DNA of 64,000 nucleotides from Inonotus obliquus (taxonomy: Eukaryota; Basidiomycota; Agaricomycetes; Hymenochaetales; Hymenochaetaceae): positions 992,001 through 1,056,000 of the forward strand of contig JAJHTX010000011.1 in assembly GCA_032164295.1 (NCBI GenBank), given 5' to 3'. Under the pieces are notes generated by a model. The model saw nothing but the letters and a program-made list of their open reading frames with translations, searched no databases and was not told the DNA's origin. Of the stretch, positions 30,203-41,391 are shown piece by piece. Positions within the stretch are counted from its first letter, which is position 1. Each line of letters starts with the position of its first letter. Position numbers and translations under genes: made by a program.

Positions 30203-33200
30203 TCAACGTCCAGCTTGTTTGAGACCATAGAGTGCGACCTTCAGCTTGAGTACCTTATTATTGGTTACTCCATCAAGTTTGATTCCAGGTGGTGGTCGCA
30301 TGTAGATTTGTTCGTCGTCACCTAGCTTTCCATATAGATATGCAGATTTGACGTCGAGTTGATGAACTTCCCAATTATATTGAGCAGCGATAGTGAGGAT
30401 CATTCGCATGGCTGCAGGATTGACCACCGATGCATAGGTGTCGTCTGAGAAGTAATCGACTCCATCAACTTGAGTGAATCCTTGTGCCACCAGTCTAGCT
30501 CTGTGACTAGTCGGATTTCCTTGCGCATCTCGTTTCATTCTGTAAACCCACTTGCTTCCAACAACATTTGTGTTGCTAGGGTAATCGACGATTGACCAGG
30601 AGTCTCTAGCTTGAAGACGTCTAATTTCATCCTCCATTGCCGCATACCAGTCTAGCCAGTTTCCACTCTTTTGAGCTTCTGATAACGTTACAGGGTCCTT
30701 CGACTCGAACTGAGCTACCATTGCTGCTTCATGATCATTTATTTCGCTCATGGCTCGAACAATAGGTACGCTTGGGTATGCATGGTTTGCTTCACGAATC
30801 TTCCAGGTAGGTGTTCGCTTGCGCTTTCCAGTTACTATGTTTGGATCGACAGGTTCGTAGACTTCCTCACGTATTTCTCCTTCTTCTAGAGATGGGGACC
30901 GAGTGCGCTGACGCTTGGCTTCATGCTCACTTTGAGCAGGTGATAATGGTCGCTTTGATGTAGTGGGTTCGGGTTCGTCGAAAATTGGTCCAATGTCTAT
31001 ATCTTCATACTCCCCCTCGACGAGCCCGAGCTCTGTCTTAGAGAAGTTGATGTTCCTTTCGACAGTGATCTTCTTTTCACTTGACCAGTATACCCGATGA
31101 CCATTAGATGTTGGATCGAATCCAAGCCAGCGTCCTTCAACTGCGCGCGGTTCGAGTTTTGAATTTTCTGTAGTCATAATGTAAACTCGATGACCCCACT
31201 CATGCATATTTGAAAGGTTTGGAACGTGACCGAATCTTTTCTCAAATGGTGAGAGCATTCCTATTGCTCGTCTGGGGGTGCGATTGTAGACATAGACAAT
31301 GTGGTCCAGTGCATAACCCCATAACCATTTGGGCAGTCCAGATGCAAGTAGAATTGTTCGAACGCCATTGAATATCGTGAGGTGAACTCGTTCTGCTACA
31401 CCATTATGTTCAGGTGTATCATGAACAGTGAGCCATTGCAGAGTTCCTTGACGCTCGAGGTGGGTTTTGAAATCGTCCGACAAAAATTCTCCTCCTCGAT
31501 CAGAGTGTACGATCTTGATCTTGACTCCATGCTGCAACTGTTGGCGTGCTTCAAAGGCAACGTACTTTGCAAATGATTCTCCTTTTGTAACCATGAGTGG
31601 CATTTCAAGCCAGCGAGTAGCGTCGTCGATTATTGTAAGCACGTATTTTGCATTTCTAATAGTGCGCACAGATGCAGGTCCCCAAACGTCTAGGTGAATC
31701 TTTCCTCCGAAGTCATGTACAGGCTCATCCTGAAGCCTGACCTTTGAGATAGGAGCACGTCTGGCTTTGGCGCGCATGCATGTTGGACATTCAAAGTTAT
31801 CGTTTGGGTCCTCAACCATGAGTCCTGGCAACTTTTCATCTTGAATCATCTTCTTCAGATATCCGACGTTGACATGTCCTAACAGTTTGTGTAGGGAGAA
31901 CAGGGAGATTTTTCGACCATCAATGCCAGCAGCACATGCACTGACTTCCTTGAACACTCGATAGAGTCCGTCGTCTAAGGGGATGGTCCCAATAACATCA
32001 TTCGAACGATTGAAGATGTGGAGCGCATCCTTCTTGAACAGGCATTCATAACCTGCTTCGCATAGTTTGGGGATCGAAATCAACGTCGCATGCATGTCCG
32101 GGGCATACAAAACATTACGCAGGCGCATATGGGTAATACCGCCTTTATGTTGCAGCTTGATTGTCATGCTACCTTCGCCCACTGCTTTGAACAAGCCTTT
32201 GTTCGCAGCTCGAATCATAATGTCTGAGCCCTCTTTGTAATTTGTGAGGCGCTCCTTCGACGGTGTCATATGACGACTAGCTCCAGAATCGAACATGTCA
32301 CAGTATACTGATGACAGTTGCATAGCATTCTCCCCCTGGTGCGCAAGATCGGTGCAATCGATGGCTTCTCCATACCAGGCATCTTCAAAGACTTCTTCAA
32401 TGTAGGCGGACGTAGCCTGTTCAGGCTTTGGTGCATATTGAGGAGGTGCACTCGTAGACGAAGAGCTTGCCTGAGGTGTTTTCTTGTCCTCAGATGCAGA
32501 TGATGCGTCATGACGTTGGTATGTCTTCTTCTTTGAAGGGCACGAAGGGGATTTGTGACCCTTGCCACCGCACTTGTAACATACGGCTTCGTCATCTGGA
32601 ACAGTTTCCTTCTTCTTGCCTTTCCAGTCTCCTTGATTTGAGCGTCCACCACGTCCACGGCCTCGACCACGTCCATTTCCACGACCTCTAAAGTTCTTTC
32701 CTCTACCCGACTGCGCATAGTTGGCACTTTCAGTCTTCTGTCCTTTTCCAGGATGGGTGAGTTGATATCGCTGAAAATCAGCTCGAAAATTGTTGATAAG
32801 TTCGACTGAGCTCATACGGTGTGGAGCATTTGCTGGGACAGTGATGTCAAGGGTTTGTTTTTGCATTTGCAACGTAGTAACGATGTGGTTGTACTCCTGA
32901 GGTATGCCAGTGATGATAGCATTGACGAATGCCTTATCGTCGATAGAGGTGTTTCCCATACGAGCCAACTTGTCTTTGAGATCAACCATCTTGTCCAGGT
33001 GTTTGTCTAGTTTGTTTGGATCCTGGCACTTGAGTGTAAACAGCTCGCGCTCGGTTACGGCTTCATTCGTCGCAGTGACGATGTCAAATGTTGTTTTAAG
33101 ATTTGCCATTAATGCATGCGTGTGGGTAACGTTCATGTTCTTCATGAATACTGAGTCAGGTAACTTCATCATGATGGAACTGAGGACGGCTCGATCCAGG

Positions 33201-33643
33201 GCTTGCTCATCTGCTCCTGCTTGTCCTGCAGCTGGTGCAGCAGTTAAGAGGTTGAGAGCTCCTGATGACATCGCAGCAAAACGAATCTTGCCATTGAATA
33301 TGACATAGTTGTCACCACTAGCATTAAGCTTAGGGACGTCGGCGAAGATTTTGGCAACAGCGTCGGCGGACGGCATAATGATTGGTCGATAGATATGATG
33401 AGTGACGTTTGCAAGATGAGGTATATCCTCAAAGAGTTGGGATATTTGATAAACGTATGCAAGAGCAAAGATAGGGGCTAAGCCTAGTGTAGCTCTGTTT
33501 TCTCTCCAATCGAACCAATCAGGTATGGGTGTACCAATTTGATTGAGATAAGTCCTACTGGTAAATCGAACTCGAGTAGGAGGTATATGTGTCTGGGTTT
33601 GGTAGTGGATGTACTTTGACCAACCACGTAGGGCCGATGGCAT
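30203..33643 (-). CDS. Copia Gag-Pol, first 1146 codons
   Basis: The ATG at 33643 opens a single frame. It holds a UBN2-type Gag (FNGKIRFAAMS... to ~residue 270), a zinc knuckle CYKCGGKGHKSPSC near residue 360, an aspartic protease with MFDSGASRHMTP near 455, a GAG-pre-integrase HHCC finger (HKLLGHVN ... CPTCMRAK), an integrase core with D-D-E (LDVWGP, HSDRGGEF, EHNGVAER) and the start of RT (WVYRMKRDAQGNP, QLDVKSAYLYG, ALYGLKQAGR). It stops at a TGA where relatives have Arg before Trp, a CGA to TGA change. The frame continues in 30193-29213. Confidence 0.92.
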   Translation of the reverse strand: MPSALRGWSKYIHYQTQTHIPPTRVRFTSRTYLNQIGTPIPDWFDWRENRATLGLAPIFALAYVYQISQLFEDIPHLANVTHHIYRPIIMPSADAVAKIFADVPKLNASGDNYVIFNGKIRFAAMSSGALNLLTAAPAAGQAGADEQALDRAVLSSIMMKLPDSVFMKNMNVTHTHALMANLKTTFDIVTATNEAVTERELFTLKCQDPNKLDKHLDKMVDLKDKLARMGNTSIDDKAFVNAIITGIPQEYNHIVTTLQMQKQTLDITVPANAPHRMSSVELINNFRADFQRYQLTHPGKGQKTESANYAQSGRGKNFRGRGNGRGRGRGRGGRSNQGDWKGKKKETVPDDEAVCYKCGGKGHKSPSCPSKKKTYQRHDASSASEDKKTPQASSSSTSAPPQYAPKPEQATSAYIEEVFEDAWYGEAIDCTDLAHQGENAMQLSSVYCDMFDSGASRHMTPSKERLTNYKEGSDIMIRAANKGLFKAVGEGSMTIKLQHKGGITHMRLRNVLYAPDMHATLISIPKLCEAGYECLFKKDALHIFNRSNDVIGTIPLDDGLYRVFKEVSACAAGIDGRKISLFSLHKLLGHVNVGYLKKMIQDEKLPGLMVEDPNDNFECPTCMRAKARRAPISKVRLQDEPVHDFGGKIHLDVWGPASVRTIRNAKYVLTIIDDATRWLEMPLMVTKGESFAKYVAFEARQQLQHGVKIKIVHSDRGGEFLSDDFKTHLERQGTLQWLTVHDTPEHNGVAERVHLTIFNGVRTILLASGLPKWLWGYALDHIVYVYNRTPRRAIGMLSPFEKRFGHVPNLSNMHEWGHRVYIMTTENSKLEPRAVEGRWLGFDPTSNGHRVYWSSEKKITVERNINFSKTELGLVEGEYEDIDIGPIFDEPEPTTSKRPLSPAQSEHEAKRQRTRSPSLEEGEIREEVYEPVDPNIVTGKRKRTPTWKIREANHAYPSVPIVRAMSEINDHEAAMVAQFESKDPVTLSEAQKSGNWLDWYAAMEDEIRRLQARDSWSIVDYPSNTNVVGSKWVYRMKRDAQGNPTSHRARLVAQGFTQVDGVDYFSDDTYASVVNPAAMRMILTIAAQYNWEVHQLDVKSAYLYGKLGDDEQIYMRPPPGIKLDGVTNNKVLKLKVALYGLKQAGR

Positions 33644-33684
33644 AAACCAACTGGTGCAAAGATTCGAATGAGATTAGAGCTCAA

Positions 33685-33695
33685 GGCTCATAACC
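33685..33695 (-). promoter_or_regulatory. Copia primer-binding site (initiator-tRNA anticodon arm)
   Basis: The plus strand reads GGCTCATAACC directly before the LTR, the sequence of the initiator tRNA-Met anticodon stem and loop rather than its 3' end. Priming by a cleaved 5' half of initiator tRNA is established for Drosophila copia and yeast Ty5, and this site fits that mode. Confidence 0.75.
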
Positions 33696-34165
33696 TATTA
33701 AATCAAATGGCAAGTAAGACCAAGGAGGAGTTATCTCAACTCGACTTGGCTTGGGCAGCGGCAGCGTAAACGCAAGTGCACACAGTTGTGGGACGAGCTA
33801 GCAATCACAATGATTAACAGACACTTCAGACTCTCGTCCTCATATTTAACATACCTAGCAATCACAATGATTACTAGGTTAAGTGTACAGATCAGTATAC
33901 AAGTACAATAACAATGAAGAGGGATTGTACTCACACAGACACTTCAGACTCTCGTCCTGAAGGTGTCAGTGTGAAAGGGAAGGTCTTATATAGACAGAAA
34001 CACGTGGGGGCGTGAAAACAGGTGTCCACTATATCGCGCGAGAACACGCAATTGTGACAAAAATGAAATGTAATGAAACAATACAAACGCAACAATGACG
34101 GAATGATGAGGAATAGGTCATAAGGTCAAAGATAAGGAATTTACATTAATTGCACCATTCTGACA

Positions 34166-34690
34166 GTGGACGGGGTTCTGCGAATGAATCCATGGGGGAC
34201 ACGGAAGTGGTGAAGTGGTAATAAGTAGATAGAGTAAGTACAATGTAGGATGGGAGTAAATGCGAGTGGGGATAGAGAGAGTGAGGAAAGCTTTATAGGG
34301 ATGAAGTGAAGATAAGAAAAGTGGAGGGAAAGAGGCTATTTGTCGAGGCACCCAAATCGATTTAGACTTTTCCTAGTAAATACTGCATTGCGTCACATGC
34401 CTTGGCTACATCCCATCACCTAGGATCCCCCGCTCTTCGTCTCTCCTCTACCCACGGTTCGTCCAACTGCGATTGTACGAGGAACGGTTCCCAGCATTCG
34501 TCCGAGACAACCGCTACCAGTGTGAACCTTGATAACCACCAGGACCATCAGTTTCTACTAAACAGGCTCAGAACATCGGTCCGAAAGTTAATGATGATGA
34601 TCTGATCTGGCTCATAATCCTCTACCGACATCCCTCCCGCAATCGCATCTCGTTGCCTAATTCACTCATTCTAATTCATAGTCATCCATT
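34166..34690 (-). pseudogene. TPS2 promoter and start codon duplicate, copy 2
   Basis: Reading on the minus strand from 34690 this copies the TPS2 upstream region, the TATAAAG box and the ATG (near 34190), then is broken by the copia insertion and continues at 27049. The 5' side is interrupted by hAT copy 3 at 34691. Confidence 0.8.
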
Positions 34691-36098
<1,408 letters not shown>

Positions 36099-36132
36099 CA
36101 TCCATTACGCCGAATACGAGAATTCTCACACC

Positions 36133-36850
36133 CTATACTTCTGTCATCTCATCGTCCACAACGTCCTCGTGACAATCTAGCATGAGAGGTCCCAGGGAGC
36201 AGACTTCCCTGAAAGCGAATACACGCTCTTCAACGACCCCGTTCGTCCATATGAAGCAGTATTGGGATCGGACTAGCGGACACGCAAATGGTTCCGTGTC
36301 TTCCGATGCTTCGTCTAGATATGCCTTTCCGAGTTGCGAGTTGCGATAAGCGGGATAATCGAATTCAGAACTGATGGGTGACACTCCGTCTTTTCGTATC
36401 CGGGCCGGTCGTGAAGCAGGGTAGAAATGCATATCTACAGCCAGGACTTTAGTAGCCGTTTGGTCAAAACCACCATTATCAGAATAACATGCATATGCCA
36501 TTCGACGGTGGGATGCCAAGGTATGCGGCTGGATGAGTCCCTGACAGGGCGTGTAGAACTATCGACCCAACGACACGCTAAAAGTCGAATGGCGAAGATC
36601 ATTTGAGATAACCGGATAGACCGATTATATCCCAGACTACGCACTTCTGGGTCATTGAGTTCGCCCGGTCGGACTGGTAAGAACACAGTAAACCTTCTAC
36701 AAACGTGGCACCAAGAATCCGGCGATGAATGATGAGTTGATAATGTACAGGTCGTCATGAGAGTCATCATACGGGATACTGTACGAGATGGGCTCTTTTT
36801 AGCCATCGATCAACTTCTAGTGTTTGGATGAACAATGTCTGTAATCGCCG
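36133..36850 (-). pseudogene. Gene P fragment, copy 2 (last exon open)
   Basis: The last exon frame is open here (to the stop at 36133): LIQPHTLASHRRMAYACYSD... AVDMHFYPASRPARIRKDG... RSQYCFIWTNGVVEERVFAF... HEDVVDDEMTEV. The other two copies have TAA where this one has CAA. Upstream an exon ending SSFIAGFLVPR with a GTTTGT donor is recognisable. There are no catalytic motifs I can name. The block is joined at 36912 to a piece of GDT1 exon 1, so it is a rearranged fragment, not a complete gene. Confidence 0.4.
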
Positions 36851-36912
36851 TCGTTAGTTACCAGACCAGAAGAGCTTTGTACACCCCAAATGCAAATGAT
36901 AGACCAGTTTTG

Positions 36913-38236
36913 CCCTTGGAGCTGCTCATGTAAGTTGCTTTACTTCAATATCGCGTATGCATACGTGCATTGTGCGTTTGAGAACTGGAGCTGATCGTAC
37001 CCTCTTTTTCTTATGTTCCCCTCCCCTAATGTTTTTGTGATTATGTAAAAACGTATCGTGTCCCTTCGAACTATTCTAGGACATGCATGTCGTACATCTT
37101 TTGCAGTTATCGAAGGTCGACTCTACGCGTACGTCTCTACTAAAATCTCAGTCAAACACGGTTCGTCTCACTTCTTCCCCCTTCTTATTTATTGACTTGC
37201 GACGAATACTACAGTGGCGGGCATATTGGCGTATGTGTACAAGCTGCCTTTCTTGTACCCGGCTTTCTCCACTCCACCTCTGTCCTCTCTCCTTGTCCTC
37301 TCCTTAGATCTGTCGCTCTGTTTGTCCGTCTTCGTCTTCGCTTTCGCTTTCCCATTTCCTTATTATGGAATATTAGTTATTTCTCCTTTCATCTTCCATC
37401 TATCCATTATTCATCTTTCGTATTCGTATTCGGCCCATATTATCGGAAAATAGAATCAAGAATCAAGAATCAACATGTAACAATTCCTTCTCTCTACTTT
37501 TTCATCGCATGCCACCTGAGGACAGTGTTAGTTAGGGAGAAGTGTAAAGACCCACTCGGGGATTGCTGATTGCCTCCCACCGACGATTCCGTTTTACTTC
37601 TACATATTTTACAGTAAGGCCTGAGGGGCCAGGGCATTAATATTATTTGATGGGCCTAATCAAGTATATCATTGAGGTACTTTAAATATTGATGCCCTGT
37701 GCGTGTGTGATGCCAGCAATGTGCAATGTGCAATGTGGGATTAGTAGAGATGAGAGATGCGAAAGAGAGGCTGTCTCGGAGGCATGAGTCGAGTACCTTT
37801 CTGCACCAGCTGTTCAAGTTCTTGGACCTCTGGCAGCCTGCAGGTGCTGTCGCAAATCAGTGCTATTTAACCTAGGCCTGACTTTTCAAACATTACAGGC
37901 CTAGGTACGAGTGGTAAATATTCACGGGAGGGGAAGGTCTACAGACGATTGGAGCGCCCGGCCGTTCTGAAATCTGAGTTCAACTTCTCCGATTAATATT
38001 TGGTAATTAGGAGAACGAGGGCTACTACATAGTACTACCACTGGGCCGCCAAGGGATGGAGTGGGATCGTGAAATATTTCGTTCGAGCTTATTTTCCAGA
38101 CTCTCCTGTATGCGCAGGCTGTGATATACGTTTATGTGGGCAGCTCTTACTAGTGCACCCCATGCAATTATAGTATTATGTGACGCAAGCCTTATCGACC
38201 ATGTGTATGACAGGGGCAGAAATGTATCTAATTTAA
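36913..38236. repeat. Duplicated block with GDT1 exon 1 tail and exon 2 remnant, copy 2
   Basis: It starts with the last codons of GDT1 exon 1 (TGCCCTTGGAGCTGCTCAT), intron 1, a decayed exon 2 and intron 2, then the GDT1 3' flank without exon 3. From 37072 it is nearly identical to 20929-22094. No intact gene is present; 38025-38236 is open on the minus strand after the stop of the tandem-exon gene but has no start. Confidence 0.7.
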
Positions 38237-39174
38237 TCACTTGTTGGGATCAAAATTATCCTTCACATGTCCTAGCCCCCCTGGCAGCTCATCAACACTA
38301 CGCCACAGTCTTTTGTCCTTAGCCATTTCACTAGTTTCCTTGTAGTTTACCTGATCGAAGAGCTTTTCAATAGCTACCGCCAATTCAATGTCTTGCCCCC
38401 TCGCCATTTCCCCGTTGGTTTGGTTCAGCAATAGAAACACGAAATTTCTGTTGGTGTATGAGTATCTTACAGGCTTATAGGTGTTGGATTTAGCATCTGA
38501 AGTGGTATGTTAACCCTCATTCGAATTAGGAGAAATTGAGATGATACAGACAATCATTGATGGAGCGAAGATAAACGTCGTTATCGAGTACCCAATTGAA
38601 GAGCTCATCAATAGCATTTGCCATTTCAGTATTTTGTCCACTAAAACGCTTCACTTCCGGGATGTCTTGGTGATGAAATGAAAACGAGAAATCTCCGTTG
38701 GGCTCGAGAGAGATATCAAGCTTATAGCCTTTGCTTCGAGCATCTGAAGTGGTATGTTAACCCTTATTTAAATTAGGAGAAACTGAGATGATACAGACAT
38801 TCACGCATGAGGACAATATGACAGTTTCTATCGAGTATCCAATTGAAGAGCTCTTCAAGAGCTCCACTCTTTGTCTTGTGATTAACTGACTTCACTACCA
38901 CGCTGGGTTTGTCTTTGGTTCCTTTGGTTTGAAATCTATACACGAACTGCCGGGGATTTGCCCCCTGAGGAGTATCATCATCATCATGATGTATGAGGTC
39001 CAAATCGAAACTTTTCTCATCTGAAGTGGTATGTTAGCCCCGTATTCAAAGTAGGAGAAACTGGGATAATTACGGACAGTCATCGATCACCTTCATATGT
39101 TTATATATTCTTTTATTCCGTTCATTATCCTTTCTCTTCTGATCATCATTCTTCGGTTTGCGCTTTGGTATCAT
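38237..39174 (-). CDS. Tandem-exon gene, copy 2 (intact), unknown function
   Basis: Exons are 39174-39078, 39020-38799, 38743-38552 and 38496-38237, joining in frame to 256 residues with ATG and TGA. Introns are 57, 55 and 55 nt, all phase 1, with GTC(C/T)GTA donors, an internal GTTAAC/GCTAAC branch-like motif and CTTCAG acceptors. Exon 1 is basic (MIPKRKPKNDDQKRKDN). Exons 2-4 each encode one module: a strand-like start (SxxYxLDIS), a middle FxFxxQ, then an amphipathic helix (ALEELFNWILDRN, AIDELFNWVLDND, AIEKLFDQVN). The last module carries an extra 25-residue tail. Copy 1 has one module more. Intron sequence is almost constant between positions while modules are very different. No family is recognised; no signal peptide or membrane segment is seen. 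Confidence 0.7.
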
Positions 39175-40546
39175 GGAAAGCAGCGGTGAAGTATAGGTGC
39201 TTGGAGTTTGGATAGACGCATACCTGGGACCAAGGGAGGGCGTTTATATGGCTTGTAGCGTGATGCAAAGTCTTGCCATAGCAACTACCAGCTATTATTT
39301 TTGGGGAAAGCACATTGCTAATATGTCAAACGTCTGTGACTGTGACAGATGCAAAGTTAGATAACGCTTTGCGAGGCGCGCGCTGGTTGAACGCCACCAT
39401 GTAGAGACAAGCACGGGAGGCCTCGTCACTGGGACCCTTGGGACACTGGAGACTGATTTCCTGAGCGAGACGGGATATGGATCCTGATTTTACGAGAACT
39501 AGTAGTACTCGCAAGTTGCAGGTAGTGCCAACAAGTTACTGCTGCTGATGAGAAAAGATGTTGCATAGTAGACGAGCTGCATTTGTGTACATAAAATTGC
39601 TTGTTTGCATCGGCAGCGAGTCGTGCCACTTGCACGTCCTGCGGCGACGACAACTGCATCAGAAACAGCCTGATAAGAGTACATCAACGATTATGAAAGC
39701 TCTGTAGTAGCGAGCAGGCTTGCTCAGCCATCCAGCTGTAATTGAATTCTCATCACTGTTCCACAATCGTATCCGAAAAGATCATTACAACTTGGAAGAA
39801 ATGTAGTTATTGTCGAAGCTGTGAATAGGTCAAGGAGCGGTGTGCGTCATTAATATTCTTTCTTTCTTTATTATTATTTTGACCGTTGCCCACAGTACTA
39901 GTGGGTAATTTGTTAAGCTTTGACACCGTGAACGGCACACACTAATGTATGTATACCCTCCTTCAACATCGGCCTCCGAGTCTTCACTGCATCCCACTCT
40001 CCCTGTGCAGTAGTTTAGGTCATCAGAGCAACGCAAACCAGAGTGCCAGTGACGGCAAAGTCGTTGCTTGCGCCCAATCCTTCGAATTCGATGTCTCATT
40101 GTTAGGAGCGACGGAATAGTTTCATCCACTGTAATGGCCTTCCTACCGCTACATTCAAATACTCGGCCTTTCCTTCACATGATGAAGCCATACCCAGGCT
40201 CTGATTCAATTCCAGGCCTGGTCCAAGCGATCCTCTGACTCTCCGTTATGACTACCTGTCCGCCTTCGGGGTTATGAAAATGGCACGCAGCCAAAGCTCC
40301 CAACCACCGCCCTCAGGCTATTATTCAGCCGCATATAGATGTGACGGATCTTATGTAAGGTACACGGGGATTGTTGACGGGGCTGGACGTACGCGTTATT
40401 ATCCGACGAATGTTGGAATCAGCTGGTTCAATTTGGCACTTCCGTCCACAAGTTTTGGTCACGAAGCGGGTGGGGCAACACTGGCAATAACTTCCAGCGC
40501 AGCTTTCTCACAAGCATTGAAATAATCAAATAGGTGGACGTTGATA
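39175..40546. repeat. Locally duplicated block T, copy 2
   Basis: Inverted copy of 7735-9063. It lies upstream of the tandem-exon gene and so contains its promoter. It ends at 40546 against the gene P/TPS2 promoter sequence, where copy 1 continues into the GDT1 promoter instead; this is a rearrangement border. Confidence 0.75.
40274..40525 (+). other. Small ORF of 83 codons in block T
   Basis: ATG at 40274 to TGA at 40523. The peptide (MKMARSQSSQPPPSGYYSAA... ITSSAAFSQALK) has protein-like composition. The copy in 7735-8030 is frameshifted by 4 nt, and the C-terminal part resembles sequence upstream of GDT1 (5740-5790). It may be the last exon of a lost gene or nothing. Confidence 0.25.
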
Positions 40547-40822
40547 CCGGCCCGGATACGAAAAGACGGAGTGTCATCCATCAGTTCTGAATTCGATTAT
40601 CCCGCTTATCGCAATTCGCAGCTCGGAAAGGCATATCTAGACGAAGTATCGGAAGACACGGAACCATTTGCGCGTCCGCTAGTCCGATACTAATACTGCT
40701 TCATATGGACGAACGGGGTCGTTGAAGAGCGTGTATTCGCTTTCAGGGAAGTCTACTCCCTGAGACCTCTCATGCTAGATTGTCACGAGGACGTTGTGGA
40801 CGATGAGATGACAGAAGTATAG
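40547..40822 (+). pseudogene. Gene P, 3' end only, copy 3
   Basis: Starts abruptly at ARIRKDGVS and ends HEDVVDDEMTEV with TAG at 40820-40822; a TAA interrupts it after PLVRY. It lies directly upstream of the TPS2 promoter, as copies 1 and 2 do, suggesting that gene P was the original upstream neighbour of TPS2. Confidence 0.4.
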
Positions 40823-41263
40823 GGTGTGAGAATTCTCGTATTCGGCGTAATGGATGACTATGAATAAGAATGGGCAACGAGATGCGGTTGAGGGAGGATT
40901 GTGAGTGGGTAGCCAGATCAGATCATCATCATTAACTTTCGGACCGATGTTCTGAGCCTGTTCAGTAGAAACTGATGGTGCTGGTGGTTATCAAGGTTCA
41001 CACTGGTAGCGTTTGTCTCAATCGAATGCTGGGAGCAGTTCCCTTGTACAGTCGCGTTGTAAGATAAAGTCCGCGAACGAACGTGCATATGTATGATTCT
41101 GTATGCAATAATTATAAGAGTGGAATCGGTAGAATGTCGGTAATCGTCGTCGGAGCACATCGAAGGCGCAGAAGTGGTGGTCCGTATTTAGGAAAAGTCT
41201 AAGATCGATTTGGGTGCCTCGACAAATAGCCTCTTTCCCTCCTCTTTTTACTATCTTCATCCC

Positions 41264-41270
41264 TATAAAG
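41264..41270 (+). promoter_or_regulatory. TPS2 TATA box
   Basis: TATAAAG lies 122 nt before the TPS2 ATG and is kept in both duplicated promoter fragments. Pyrimidine-rich sequence follows, usual before fungal start sites. Confidence 0.6.
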
Positions 41271-41391
41271 CTTTCTATTCCTTTCCTCTCTCTCTCTATC
41301 CCCCACTCGCTCACTCTATCATCCTACCTATACTTTCTAAAGCATATTTACTCTAGCTACTTATTACTACTTCACCACTTCCGTGATCCCC

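Larger units (their letters stand above)
27050..34165 (-). mobile_element. Full-length Ty1/copia retrotransposon
   Basis: Two 470-bp LTRs (27050-27519, 33696-34165) look identical base for base, so insertion is recent. A 5-bp duplication GTGGA (27045-27049, 34166-34170) lies inside the TPS2-derived fragment; the uninterrupted sequence is in TPS2 at about 41417-41425. On the minus strand the LTR starts TGTCAG but ends ATTTAATA, so the termini are TG...TA. The primer site adjoins the 5' LTR (33685-33695) and a GAGGGGGAG purine tract the 3' LTR (27520-27529). The order is gag, protease, integrase, RT, RNase H. Element B (27631-29218) interrupts RNase H, and a TGA at 30203-30205 interrupts RT. 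Confidence 0.95.
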
